The notes under the pieces: model-generated
Database searches by the model: none
What the model was told of the DNA's origin: nothing
What the model saw: only the letters and a program-made list of their open reading frames with translations
Program-made: the position numbers and the translations under genes
In this document: positions 42,668 to 49,924 of the stretch, in pieces
Layout of the letters: each line of letters starts with the position of its first letter
How positions within the stretch are numbered: position 1 is the stretch's first letter
DNA from: Thiothrix nivea DSM 5205
GTDB lineage: Bacteria; Pseudomonadota; Gammaproteobacteria; Thiotrichales; Thiotrichaceae
NCBI RefSeq assembly: GCF_000260135.1
Contig: NZ_JH651384.1
Location: 437,693-501,692, forward strand
DNA: 64,000 bases
Direction: 5' to 3'

Positions 42668-43015
42668 TTAGAAGATGGATAAACTTAATTTTAAGCCTTC
42701 ATCAAGTGCTGATATTTTTTTGTCAGGCAATCTACCCACCTTCTCAACTAGAAAAGATTTATCAAGGGTCAGTATCTGTGACACATTGATAACAGATTCT
42801 TTTGAGAGTCCTGAATCTCTTTTAGCTATGGAAATATTGCCTGGGGCATTTGCCAACCGTAAATTTGAGGTCACTATGGCAACAATCACGGTTTGTATTT
42901 TGCTTTGGTTGAAAGCGTCAGATGAAATGATCACAACAGGTCTTTTGTAACCCGGCTCTGAGCCTCGGGGTTCTTCAAGAGAAGCCCACCATATTTCTCC
43001 TCTTTTCATCACCAC
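42668..43015 (-). CDS. MazF/PemK-family toxin, integron cassette gene
   Basis: 115 residues. KRGEIWWASLEEPRGSEPGY-KRPVVIISSDAFN is the classic PemK/MazF opening, followed by VIVAIVTSNLRLANAPGNIS and SVINVSQILTLDKSFLVEKVG. The family is a sequence-specific mRNA endonuclease. It overlaps the antitoxin gene by 7 bp. Toxin-antitoxin cassettes are typical of sedentary integrons, where they stabilise the array. The stop is 12 bp from the attC R'' box. Confidence 0.92.
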   Translation of the reverse strand: MVMKRGEIWWASLEEPRGSEPGYKRPVVIISSDAFNQSKIQTVIVAIVTSNLRLANAPGNISIAKRDSGLSKESVINVSQILTLDKSFLVEKVGRLPDKKISALDEGLKLSLSIF

Positions 43016-43245
43016 TCCTCGTGAGGAATGGATTTGATCTGCATCGAATATAATTCATCATCTACGGTAGATGGCTCATCTTCATAGATTTTGTTGAGCG
43101 CCTCTGTAACATTTATGAATCTTCTTGACGCTATGTATTCTTCAATAGCCTTAGTGTAAAGCTCACTTCTTGATATGCCGAAATGATTGGCAAACAGCTC
43201 TGCTGCTTGGAATATTGGATCAGGTATTGATATGGCTGTCTTCAT
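43009..43245 (-). CDS. MazE-like ribbon-helix-helix antitoxin, integron cassette gene
   Basis: 78 residues: MKTAISIPDPIFQAAELFAN, HFGISRSELYTKAIEEYIAS, then an acidic C terminus (EALNKIYEDEPSTVDDELYS) that would wrap the toxin. The N-terminal part matches the ribbon-helix-helix DNA-binding fold, so it should autoregulate the pair. Upstream space to the ISL3 end is only 60 bp, so the native promoter may have been separated by that insertion. Confidence 0.88.
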   Translation of the reverse strand: MKTAISIPDPIFQAAELFANHFGISRSELYTKAIEEYIASRRFINVTEALNKIYEDEPSTVDDELYSMQIKSIPHEEW

Positions 43246-43305
43246 GATGCTTAGGGTATGACAATGGTTATACCAAAGTCAAGGAGGGGCTGAATTTTTG
43301 TTTTG

Positions 43306-44575
43306 GGCTCTATGTGAATCGTAGTGGGTAGATTATCCTAAGGGTATGAACAGCGACACACTATTTGGAATGGCCTTGGGGCTGACCTCACCTTGGCAGG
43401 TGGACAGCATCGACTTCAGCGGGACGGAAGGACGCCAGGAATTGCACATCCGTATCAGCTTCGCGCGTGGCAGCCGTTTTGCCGACCAAAGCGGGGAACC
43501 TTGCCCGGTGCATGACACGGTGGAGCGGCGTTGGCAGCACCTGAACTTCTTTGAGCATACCTGTTACCTGCATTGCCGTGTCCCGCGCATCCGCACCGGA
43601 TCGGGTCAGGTTGAGACGGTTGCCGTCCCCTGGGCGCGTCCCGGAAGTGGCTTCACGCTGCTGTTTGAGGCGCTGGCCATGGCACTGATCGAACGGGAGA
43701 TGCCGGTCAACCGGGTGGCGGAACTGATGCGGGTCAACCCGCAACGCATCTGGACGGTGTTCAACCACTGGGTTTGTGAAGGCCGCCAGCAGGATGACCC
43801 GTCCGGCATCACCCGGCTGGGGGTGGACGAGACCTCCACCCGCAAAGGGCACAACTACATCACCGTGGGGGTTGACCTGGATGCCCGCCGCGTCGTCCAT
43901 GCCACCGAAGGCAAGGGCAAGGAAACGCTGTCCCAGATCCAGAAACACCTAGCCAGCCATGAGGTGAAACCGTCACAAATCACCGATGTCAGCATTGACC
44001 TGTCGCCTGCATTCATTGCCGGGGTAGGGGAAGCCTTCCCGGATGCCGCCATCACCTTTGACCATTTCCACGTCACCCAGTTGCTGAACAAGGCCATGGA
44101 CAAGGTGCGCAAGCTGGAGCGCAAGGAACATGCCGACCTCAAAGGCCACAAGTACACCTTCCTGAAAAACTACGATAACCTGTCAGAACAGCAGGAGCAG
44201 TCACTGGCAGCGTTCATCACCCTCTACCCCACGCTGGGTACTGCCCACCGTCTCAAGGTGCTGTTCAACGACCTGTGGACAATGCCCGACAGGAAAACGG
44301 CGGAAGCCTTCCTGCAACAATGGTGTGATGAGGTGGATTCTGCTGGCATCCCGGCCTTCCAGACGTTTGCCAACACCGTCCGGGCGCACTGGTCGGGGAT
44401 CATCCGGTTCGTTGAATCACACATCTCCAACGGCATCCTCGAAGGCATCAACCACAAAATACAGTTGGCCAAACGGCGGGCGCGGGGGTTCCGCAATACC
44501 CACAACCTCATCAACATGGTTTACTTCCTGTGCGGCAAACTGGAGTTCAGTTACCCACGGTATTCCACATAGAGC
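43306..44575 (+). mobile_element. ISL3-family element, copy 2
   Basis: Ends GGCTCTATGTGAATCG (left) and, inward from the right, GCTCTATGTGGAATACC, with the outermost base changed. Flanks TTGTTTTG and TAATTTTG agree at only 6 of 8 positions, so there is no clean target duplication. Opposite orientation to copy 1. It sits inside the MazEF cassette, upstream of the antitoxin. Confidence 0.9.
43346..44572 (+). CDS. ISL3-family transposase
   Basis: 408 residues, the same protein as the 36386-37612 copy (see there for motifs), intact. Its terminal repeats are complete apart from the last base, so this copy is the better candidate for an active element. Confidence 0.93.
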   Translation: MNSDTLFGMALGLTSPWQVDSIDFSGTEGRQELHIRISFARGSRFADQSGEPCPVHDTVERRWQHLNFFEHTCYLHCRVPRIRTGSGQVETVAVPWARPGSGFTLLFEALAMALIEREMPVNRVAELMRVNPQRIWTVFNHWVCEGRQQDDPSGITRLGVDETSTRKGHNYITVGVDLDARRVVHATEGKGKETLSQIQKHLASHEVKPSQITDVSIDLSPAFIAGVGEAFPDAAITFDHFHVTQLLNKAMDKVRKLERKEHADLKGHKYTFLKNYDNLSEQQEQSLAAFITLYPTLGTAHRLKVLFNDLWTMPDRKTAEAFLQQWCDEVDSAGIPAFQTFANTVRAHWSGIIRFVESHISNGILEGINHKIQLAKRRARGFRNTHNLINMVYFLCGKLEFSYPRYST

Positions 44576-44610
44576 TAATTTTGTCACCTATTATCATGAC
44601 AAAGAGCAAG

Positions 44611-44721
44611 CTAATATTTAACCATATCCTCTGTCAGCATTTTGCTTTTACAGGCTTGCAGGCCATGAAGAATTTGTTGTCGTGTTCTTGATCTTCTTTT
44701 ATTTGGAAAGGGGACGATCAT
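44611..44721 (-). CDS. possible small cassette ORF of 36 residues
   Basis: MIVPFPNKRRSRTRQQILHG then LQACKSKMLTEDMVKY, starting 9 bp after the cassette boundary GTTATGCC. Basic and helical. It is AT-rich like other cassette DNA and in the expected position and orientation for a cassette gene, but nothing else supports it; it could be leader sequence of the MazEF cassette that was later split by ISL3. Confidence 0.3.
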   Translation of the reverse strand: MIVPFPNKRRSRTRQQILHGLQACKSKMLTEDMVKY

Positions 44722-44736
44722 TTTTATAGGCATAAC

Positions 44737-44922
44737 GCGTCGGAGTTGAGTGGCGCGTTTGTGGCTGCGAAGTGACTCCCGGGGGGAGTCGCTCGCGGGC
44801 GCAAATGCGTCCACTCGAACGGGTTGATAGCCAGAGCGCGGAGCGCGGCGGTTATCAAACCGGGCGAGCGAAGCTCAACTCCGACGCGATAGCGCAGGAC
44901 CGCGCGAGCGGTTCTGCGCTAT
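44737..44922. repeat. 186-bp highly structured element at a cassette junction, copy 2
   Basis: Exact copy of 42386-42571. On the minus strand it is directly followed by the cassette R' box GTTATGC (44736-44730). On the other side it is joined to the end of the IS630-type element at a TA (CTATAGCGC), as expected if that IS inserted at a TA in the outer hairpin. Confidence 0.85.
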
Positions 44923-45519
44923 AGTCTTTTCATTTTAGTCGGCTACACTTTGTCTGTTGAATGCGTAATCAATCGCGTCGTCCAGGGTGCTACCTTTTCC
45001 CATGGCCAGACGCGCATAATGTTTCAAGGTTGCCCAGCATTGCCCCGATGGGGTTGAGATCAGGCGAATAAGCGGGTAACTGAATGATACGAATCTGGTA
45101 TTTCATGGCAATCGCCTCCAGGTCACCGCCTAAATGGAAGCTCGCGTTGTCCCAGACAAGCACATAAGGTTTGGGCTTTTCCTGACCTTGCTGCAACGAT
45201 TTTCCCAAGGCTTTCAACCATTGTTCAACAATCATCCGGTTAATGTTGCCGGTCACTACCCACGGCATTTGCCAGCTTTGATCAGAGGCGCGGATAGCGC
45301 TGATCCAGTTGCGTTTATGTCCCCGGCCTCCAGGGCTGGGGATGTCACAAGGCTCCCCTTTTTTTGCCCAGCCCCACTCATAGCGTTCGGTACTGTAGAA
45401 TCCTGCCTCGTCCGCAAACAGGATATGATCCTGACCGTATTTTTTCTCCAGATGCCCAAGTAGCCACAGGAAAACCCAGCGGTCTAGCGGTTTGGCTTGC
45501 TGGTAGAAAGAACGTTTTT

Positions 45520-46578
45520 GGCTCAATATGCGTTTCAGGGTCTTATCCCAACAGCAGCGAAAGCAAGGACTGTAAGGCAGCTTGCCCCCGTTTCCTGATG
45601 TTGTGAAGAGACTCGAAGAATGCAAGGTAACACGGTAGCTTTTCTTGTGAGATCCCCCGATGAGGTCGTAACCATGAGCGTAACAGTGACCAAAAACCTT
45701 CCATCGTATTGACGTGGACTTCATGGAAACCGTCACCATCTTCGTCACGGGCATATTCGCCTGCGCCATGGTTGACGGTTTTGTGGGCATAGCCCCATTC
45801 TTCCAATCGGCTGTAAATGTTGTACTCATCGGTGTAGACCAGCGTGCCTGCTGCCACCGTTTCCACAATCAACGGCTTGATCGTCGTCTGTTTCACATTC
45901 GCCAGCATACGGATCACGACCTCCCCGGAACGCTGGATCATGCCGAAAATGGGTGGTTTGTCCTTTTCCAGTGTCCCCACGCCCCCGGCGCACCTTTCAG
46001 GGCGCGGCGGCGACCTTCACGCCCAGCATCCGCGACGGCTTCGGGGTTTCCCTTGTGTCCAGCCTTGACATAAACCTCATCAAATTCAACATTCCCAAAC
46101 AGGTTTACTGGCGTTTTTTTTCTCGACACCACGCCGTAACTGTTCCGTCATCGCCTGAACATCATCCTTGTTCAACCCCAATTCGCGGGCGATTTGTTGG
46201 TTGGACAGGTTCAACGACATCAGGTACAGGCACAACACCCACACCTTCAGCGGCTGGTGGTGGCCTTCAAACACCGTTCCCGTCAGGTCATCAAAACGCT
46301 TTTGGCAATCCTTACACTGGTAACGCTGGCGTTCCTGCTGGGTGTCATCCTTGCCTCGACGGATAGTGTCCTGTGAACCGCAGTGCGGACAAATCACCCC
46401 ATTAGGCCAACGCACGGAACGGACTTGCTCGAAACAGGCGGCATCACTGGTCAGGCTGGAAATACTGATGAGCGAGGTCATAAAGCCTCTCCTTGGCTAT
46501 CGGAAATGACTAACTTTACCGCTATCCATCACGTTTGCAATGCCGGGGAAAACAAGACCCTGAAACGCATATTGAGCC
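45520..46578 (-). mobile_element. IS1595-family element, copy 2, nested in IS630 (8-bp target duplication)
   Basis: Same terminal repeats as copy 1 (GGCTCAATATGCGTTTCAGG), exact duplication ACGTTTTT at 45512-45519 and 46579-46586. Orientation opposite to copy 1. Confidence 0.95.
45543..46481 (-). pseudogene. IS1595-family transposase with extra G residues
   Basis: Same protein as copy 1 including the A8 junction (T8 at 46114-46121 on the plus strand). In addition, two G runs near 45975-45990 are each one base longer than in copy 1 (GGGGG for GGGG and GGGG for GGG), which moves the frame between GAPG and the LEKDKPPIFGM block. The catalytic part continues in the frame 45543-45980. Confidence 0.8.
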
Positions 46579-46865
46579 ACGTTTTTTTTATGGCTCCAGC
46601 CGATCCGTTGCAGCCATTTATGCAGGCCACGATAAGAAATGGCCTTGCCATAATGCGCTTCAAAGCGTGGCAGCAAATCCTCGATGCGTTCAAACGGGGT
46701 TTCGCTCTCCACCCATTGCCGAAAGGCTTCAACGTCTTTCACCTTATGGCTGTGCCCAGGGCGGGGATGCGTCCGGGGTTGGAGGCTGCCGGTTTCTGAT
46801 CCGGCCCAGCACCTCCGGACACAGCAAGAAGTGAGTACACTACGTACTTGACCTTGAGGTGAACG

Positions 46866-47162
46866 ATGAAAACTGCAAAAACCGACAAAAAGCCCTATAC
46901 CCGCCACAGCGCCAGCTACAAGGCTGAAGCCCTGAAACTGGCAGAGCGGCTTGGTGTACCTGAAGCAGCGCGGCAATTGGGCTTGCGCGAACCGCAACTG
47001 TACCAATGGCGCAGCCAGCAACAGCACCAACAGACGGTCAGCCAACGTGAACAGGAACTGTCAACCGAAAACGCCCGCTTGCGCCGTGAACTGGCAGTAG
47101 CACAGGAAGAGGTGTCCATCCTAAAAAAAGCCAGCGCGTACTTTGCGAAACAGCTCAAGTGA
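46866..47162 (+). CDS. IS3-family transposase OrfA
   Basis: 98 residues: helix-turn-helix YTRHSASYKAEALKLAERLG, VPEAARQLGLREPQLYQWRS, then a leucine-zipper-like coiled coil (QREQELSTENARLRRELAVA, QEEVSILKKASAYFAKQLK). OrfA overlaps OrfB by 4 bp; the AAAAAAG at about 47124-47130 is a plausible slippery site for making the OrfAB fusion transposase. Confidence 0.9.
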   Translation: MKTAKTDKKPYTRHSASYKAEALKLAERLGVPEAARQLGLREPQLYQWRSQQQHQQTVSQREQELSTENARLRRELAVAQEEVSILKKASAYFAKQLK

Positions 47163-48027
47163 AGTACGCCTTTATCCGGGAGCACCGCACCCAATTCAGG
47201 CTGAAAACCCTCTGCCACCTGTTGGCGGTGTCCCGCAGCGGTTACTACGAATGGCTGGTTCAAGTGGAGCGCAAGCAACGCCGCCAGCAACAAAAAGCTG
47301 AGTTTGATCAGGAGGTTGCCCGCTTGTTTACCAAACACAAAAGCCGTTCCGGCGCACGCCGGTTGCAACGTATATTGGTCAAACAAGGCCATGCCTGTAA
47401 CCGCAAGACCGTTGCTGCCAGCCTGCGCCGCCAAGGGCTGGTTGCCAAGGCTGCCCGTAAGTTCAAGGCCACCACCAACAGTAACCACAACCTGCCGGTA
47501 TTTGATAACCTGCTGGGGCAAGACTTCACCGCCGCAGCACCCAACCAAAAGTGGGTGGGTGACATCACCTACCTGGGGACGGACGAAGGCTGGCCCTATC
47601 TCGCCGTTGTGATTGACCTGTTTTCACGCCAGGTGATTGGCTGGGCTATGGGTGAGCGCATGGCCGCTGATTTGGTGTGTGATGCCCTGCAAATGGCCAT
47701 TTTCAAGCGCAAACGCCCCAAAGGCGTGGTTGTGCATTCTGACCGTGGCAGCCAATACTGTTCACATGCCTACCGGGATTTGTTACAAAGTATCAACTGC
47801 TTGGCAGCATGAGTGCCAAAGGGAACTGTTATGACAATGCCTGTGCTGAAAGCTTCTTCCATTCCCTGAAAGTGGAGGCCATCCAGGGTGAACGCTTTGC
47901 CACCCGTGAACATATGAAGCAAACCGTGTTTGAATATATCGAAACGGACTACAACCGCAACCGCCTGCACAGTACACTTGGCTATCTCAGCCCGGTGGAC
48001 TTTGAGGCTAAAGCCCTCACTTCTTGA
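47159..48027 (+). pseudogene. IS3-family transposase OrfB, frameshifted
   Basis: rve integrase-type catalytic domain: QKWVGDITYLGTDEGWPYLA (D), [20 protein letters not shown] (D) and then, in the next frame, [20 protein letters not shown] (E) to the end at 48027. One G appears to be missing near 47804 (TTGGCAGC for TTGGGCAGC), separating the DDE Glu from the rest. Otherwise complete at about 289 residues. Confidence 0.88.
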
Positions 48028-48054
48028 GATGTCCGGAATTGCTGGGCCAGATCA

Positions 48055-48224
48055 AGCCTTGGGGATGCTGGATTGCGGTGCTTGCAACATGGCGTTGAGG
48101 ATCGTGGCGGCGCGGACTTCGAGACGGCTGTCTCCCAAGTCAAGATCGTTAAGTTCGGTGGATGACCAGTTCATCGGCAAAAATGGCTAAGTTTACAGTA
48201 GCTTGGTGACTTGTGTATAAGGAG
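48055..48224 (-). mobile_element. fragment of a Tn5/IS50-like IS4-family element
   Basis: Minus strand: an outer end CTCCTTATACACAAGT (48224-48209), very close to the IS50 outside end (CTCTTATACACAAGT core), and then from ATG 48174 MNWSSTELNDLDLGDSRLEV, RAATILNAMLQAPQSSIPKA, matching the start of Tn5-type transposases. It is cut at 48054 by the IS3 end. Confidence 0.7.
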
Positions 48225-48625
48225 ATGCATTCAAGGTTAAGTATTTCTCTGTCGGCTATCAAAAATAAACCTCCGGGTGTTGACGGCATCATTATATCTA
48301 AAACTTCAGGTTCAAGATATGAAGTCACATTGTAACTTTTATTCGCAGCCCCAATAAATAAGTCATCAATGAATAAATTATATGCTCTTGTTTTATGGGG
48401 GTAGTTTCGTGATAGCCAACTCTCGAAAAACTCATCATCTTCTGAAAAATTCAAGGAAAAATAAAGCTCTAAGTTATATGGATTGTTATTGATATATAAT
48501 GCACATCCAGTGAGCTTGCCTGGATCGAAGTTTTTCAAAACATCAGAAACAAACTTTCTTTCTTCTTTTCTATTGCCATAGTCTAATGCAAATAAATAGT
48601 ATTTTCCTTCCGCTAAACTACTCAT
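48149..48625 (-). CDS. unknown integron-cassette protein with IS-derived C terminus
   Basis: 158 residues (MSSLAEGKYYLFALDYGNRK, TGCALYINNNPYNLELYFSL, YNLFIDDLFIGAANKSYNVT, MMPSTPGGLFLIADREILNL). No family recognised; acidic, alpha/beta-looking and AT-rich, typical of cassette genes. The last ~24 residues (from about YTSHQATVNLAIF) are encoded by the Tn5-like IS fragment, so the native C terminus is lost. The start lies 32 bp after the attC at 48657-48746 on the same strand, the usual spacing. Confidence 0.6.
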   Translation of the reverse strand: MSSLAEGKYYLFALDYGNRKEERKFVSDVLKNFDPGKLTGCALYINNNPYNLELYFSLNFSEDDEFFESWLSRNYPHKTRAYNLFIDDLFIGAANKSYNVTSYLEPEVLDIMMPSTPGGLFLIADREILNLECISLYTSHQATVNLAIFADELVIHRT

Positions 48626-48656
48626 TAATTTTACCTGTGGGTGGTGGTGGTTTTTA

Positions 48657-48746
48657 GCCTAACGTCATGTGTGACGGGCGCGGCGGGGAGTAAATTGTGC
48701 GAAGTCGCGGGCTGTCACCGCGTCCGTCGTCGAGAGCCTTGTTGGC
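48657..48746 (-). other. integron attC site (90 bp, canonical form)
   Basis: Minus strand: R'' GCCAAC then AAGGCTCTCGACGACGGACG, central region, CCGCGCCCGTCACACATGAC and R' GTTAGGC. GACGGACGCGG pairs with CCGCGCCCGTC. The central part is almost identical to the attC at 42572-42656, the homogeneity expected of a sedentary chromosomal integron. The cassette it belonged to (to the right) has been replaced by the IS701-like element. Confidence 0.85.
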
Positions 48747-48780
48747 TATTGAGCGGAAATCATCAAAGAAACCAATGAGT

Positions 48781-49905
48781 ATAGGACTTACGCATTGACG
48801 GCGGCCTGAAATTGTGGGTTGAGGTGCTGCTTGCCTTGCATGAAGCGGCTGACAAAAGCAGCCACAGCATCCGTGTACAAGTCGCGTTGCCATTGGTAGG
48901 CGTTGCTGATGATGTCAACAAACTGCATCTGTTGCAGGTGGACATAGCTGCACAAGGCGGCAAAGATATGGTTACGTATCGGGACGTTGCCGCGTACCTG
49001 GAATTTCTCGATATGGCAGACCTGCTTGATCATGCGGTGGTATTGCTCAATCTGCCAATGCTGGTCATGCAGGGTCTGGAAATCCGCTTGCTGGAAGGTG
49101 TCATAGGCGTCAGCATTCGGGAGGAAAACCACGTAATGGCGCAGTTGGTCTTTTAACTGCGTCCGAAACAGCTTTACCTCGCCAAATTCGCGTAACCAGA
49201 CCCTCAGCCCGTCAGCAGGGATGTCCAGTTTCTGTACCTGCACCCATGACCCCTTTTCGGTGGATACCCGGCGGTTGCTTTCCACAGCGAACAGGAACCC
49301 CATGCGGTGGTTTCTTACCGTTTTGAGGTTGCCCACACAGGAATACCAGCTATCCCCGGTCATGAAGGCGGGTTGCAGCCCCCATGCCAACACGTCCTCC
49401 AGCATGTCGAGGAAATAATCATTCTTGGTCTTGCCCTCTGCCTTGTCATACACCCGGTAGTTGACCGGCAGGCTGCGCCCTTGCGGGTCACTGTAATACA
49501 ACGTGATCAGGTTCAGCCCCTTGACCACCCGGTGGTGCTTGCCTGACCAGAAGTGTCCAACCAGCTCCATATGCTGGCTGTAGGGTTTGTCCAGCGTACT
49601 GTCATCCACATTCAATGTCCCGCCCACCAGGTTCAGCAGCCGCGATGCTTCGTTGAACAGGTCTTTTGGCTCATAGGCTTCCCGCAACAGGAAGCGGTTT
49701 ACACTGTCATGCGAGATGCCCATCACTTCCGACAGGCGGGTGCAGGTGCTTGATTTCGGTTCACTCATCAGAAACCCCATGTACATTGGCAGGGTGCAAT
49801 TGGCTGTCGGTGGGCGTTTGGGCCTTCTTATCATTGGCTTTTATGTCGCGTGAAAAACTTATTCCTGACACAGACAGGGCTGCTTCGTCAATGCGTAAGT
49901 CCTAT
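48781..49905 (-). mobile_element. IS701-like element
   Basis: Perfect 20-bp inverted repeats ATAGGACTTACGCATTGACG (48781-48800; inverted at 49886-49905). No matching direct repeat in the flanks (GAGT left, CATA right). It forms the right border of the accessory region, 20 bp from the tex stop codon. Confidence 0.9.
48788..49834 (-). CDS. IS701-like DDE transposase
   Basis: 348 residues, intact. Blocks: STCTRLSEVMGISHDSVNRF (helix-turn-helix), LNVDDSTLDKPYSQHMELVG (first Asp), HFWSGKHHRVVKGLNLITLY, FMTGDSWYSCVGNLKTVRNH (second Asp) and QHWQIEQYHRMIKQVCHIEK (catalytic Glu). This VDDSTLDKP...WSGKHHRVVKG pattern is what I know as the IS701 group of the IS4 superfamily. An internal ATG (MYMGFLMSEP) could be the true start. 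Confidence 0.85.
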   Translation of the reverse strand: MIRRPKRPPTANCTLPMYMGFLMSEPKSSTCTRLSEVMGISHDSVNRFLLREAYEPKDLFNEASRLLNLVGGTLNVDDSTLDKPYSQHMELVGHFWSGKHHRVVKGLNLITLYYSDPQGRSLPVNYRVYDKAEGKTKNDYFLDMLEDVLAWGLQPAFMTGDSWYSCVGNLKTVRNHRMGFLFAVESNRRVSTEKGSWVQVQKLDIPADGLRVWLREFGEVKLFRTQLKDQLRHYVVFLPNADAYDTFQQADFQTLHDQHWQIEQYHRMIKQVCHIEKFQVRGNVPIRNHIFAALCSYVHLQQMQFVDIISNAYQWQRDLYTDAVAAFVSRFMQGKQHLNPQFQAAVNA

Positions 49906-49924
49906 CATACTCCACCTCACTGTT

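Larger units (their letters stand above)
44923..46796 (-). mobile_element. IS630-family element, truncated by IS3 and split by IS1595
   Basis: The transposase C-terminal end is near 44935 and the N-terminal part runs to 46796, where the IS3 end begins. IS1595 copy 2 lies inside. The left end abuts TATA at the 186-bp element, consistent with TA targeting. The right end is lost. Confidence 0.8.
44935..46796 (-). pseudogene. IS630-family transposase, interrupted and frameshifted
   Basis: Pieces: HSHKVKDVEAFRQWVESETP, FERIEDLLPRFEAHYGKAIS and RGLHKWLQRIGWSHKK before the IS1595; then KRSFYQQAKPLDRWVFLWLL, DHILFADEAGFYSTERYEWG, VLVWDNASFHLGG and YSPDLNPI. After one surplus G near 45048 it continues as QCWATLKHYARLAMGKGSTL and DDAIDYAFNRQSVAD. 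The catalytic Asp/Asp/Glu context of IS630 is recognisable. The two halves are also out of frame at an A8 run (-1), a position where IS630 elements often frameshift. Confidence 0.85.
46797..48054 (+). mobile_element. IS3-family element
   Basis: Ends TGATCCGGCCCAGCACCTCC and, inward from the right, TGATCTGGCCCAGCAATTCC, both continuing CGGACA, with the 5'-TG...CA-3' termini of IS3. No 3-4 bp target duplication: the left flank is IS630, the right flank a Tn5-like transposase fragment, so a deletion or recombination followed insertion. Confidence 0.9.

Noticed and set aside
44737-44922. The 186-bp element as an ordinary attC of a second cassette type
   Set aside because: No R'' box complementary to the adjoining R' (GTTATGC or GTTAGCC) exists at its other end, and the same 186 bp are identical at two cassettes with different R' boxes.
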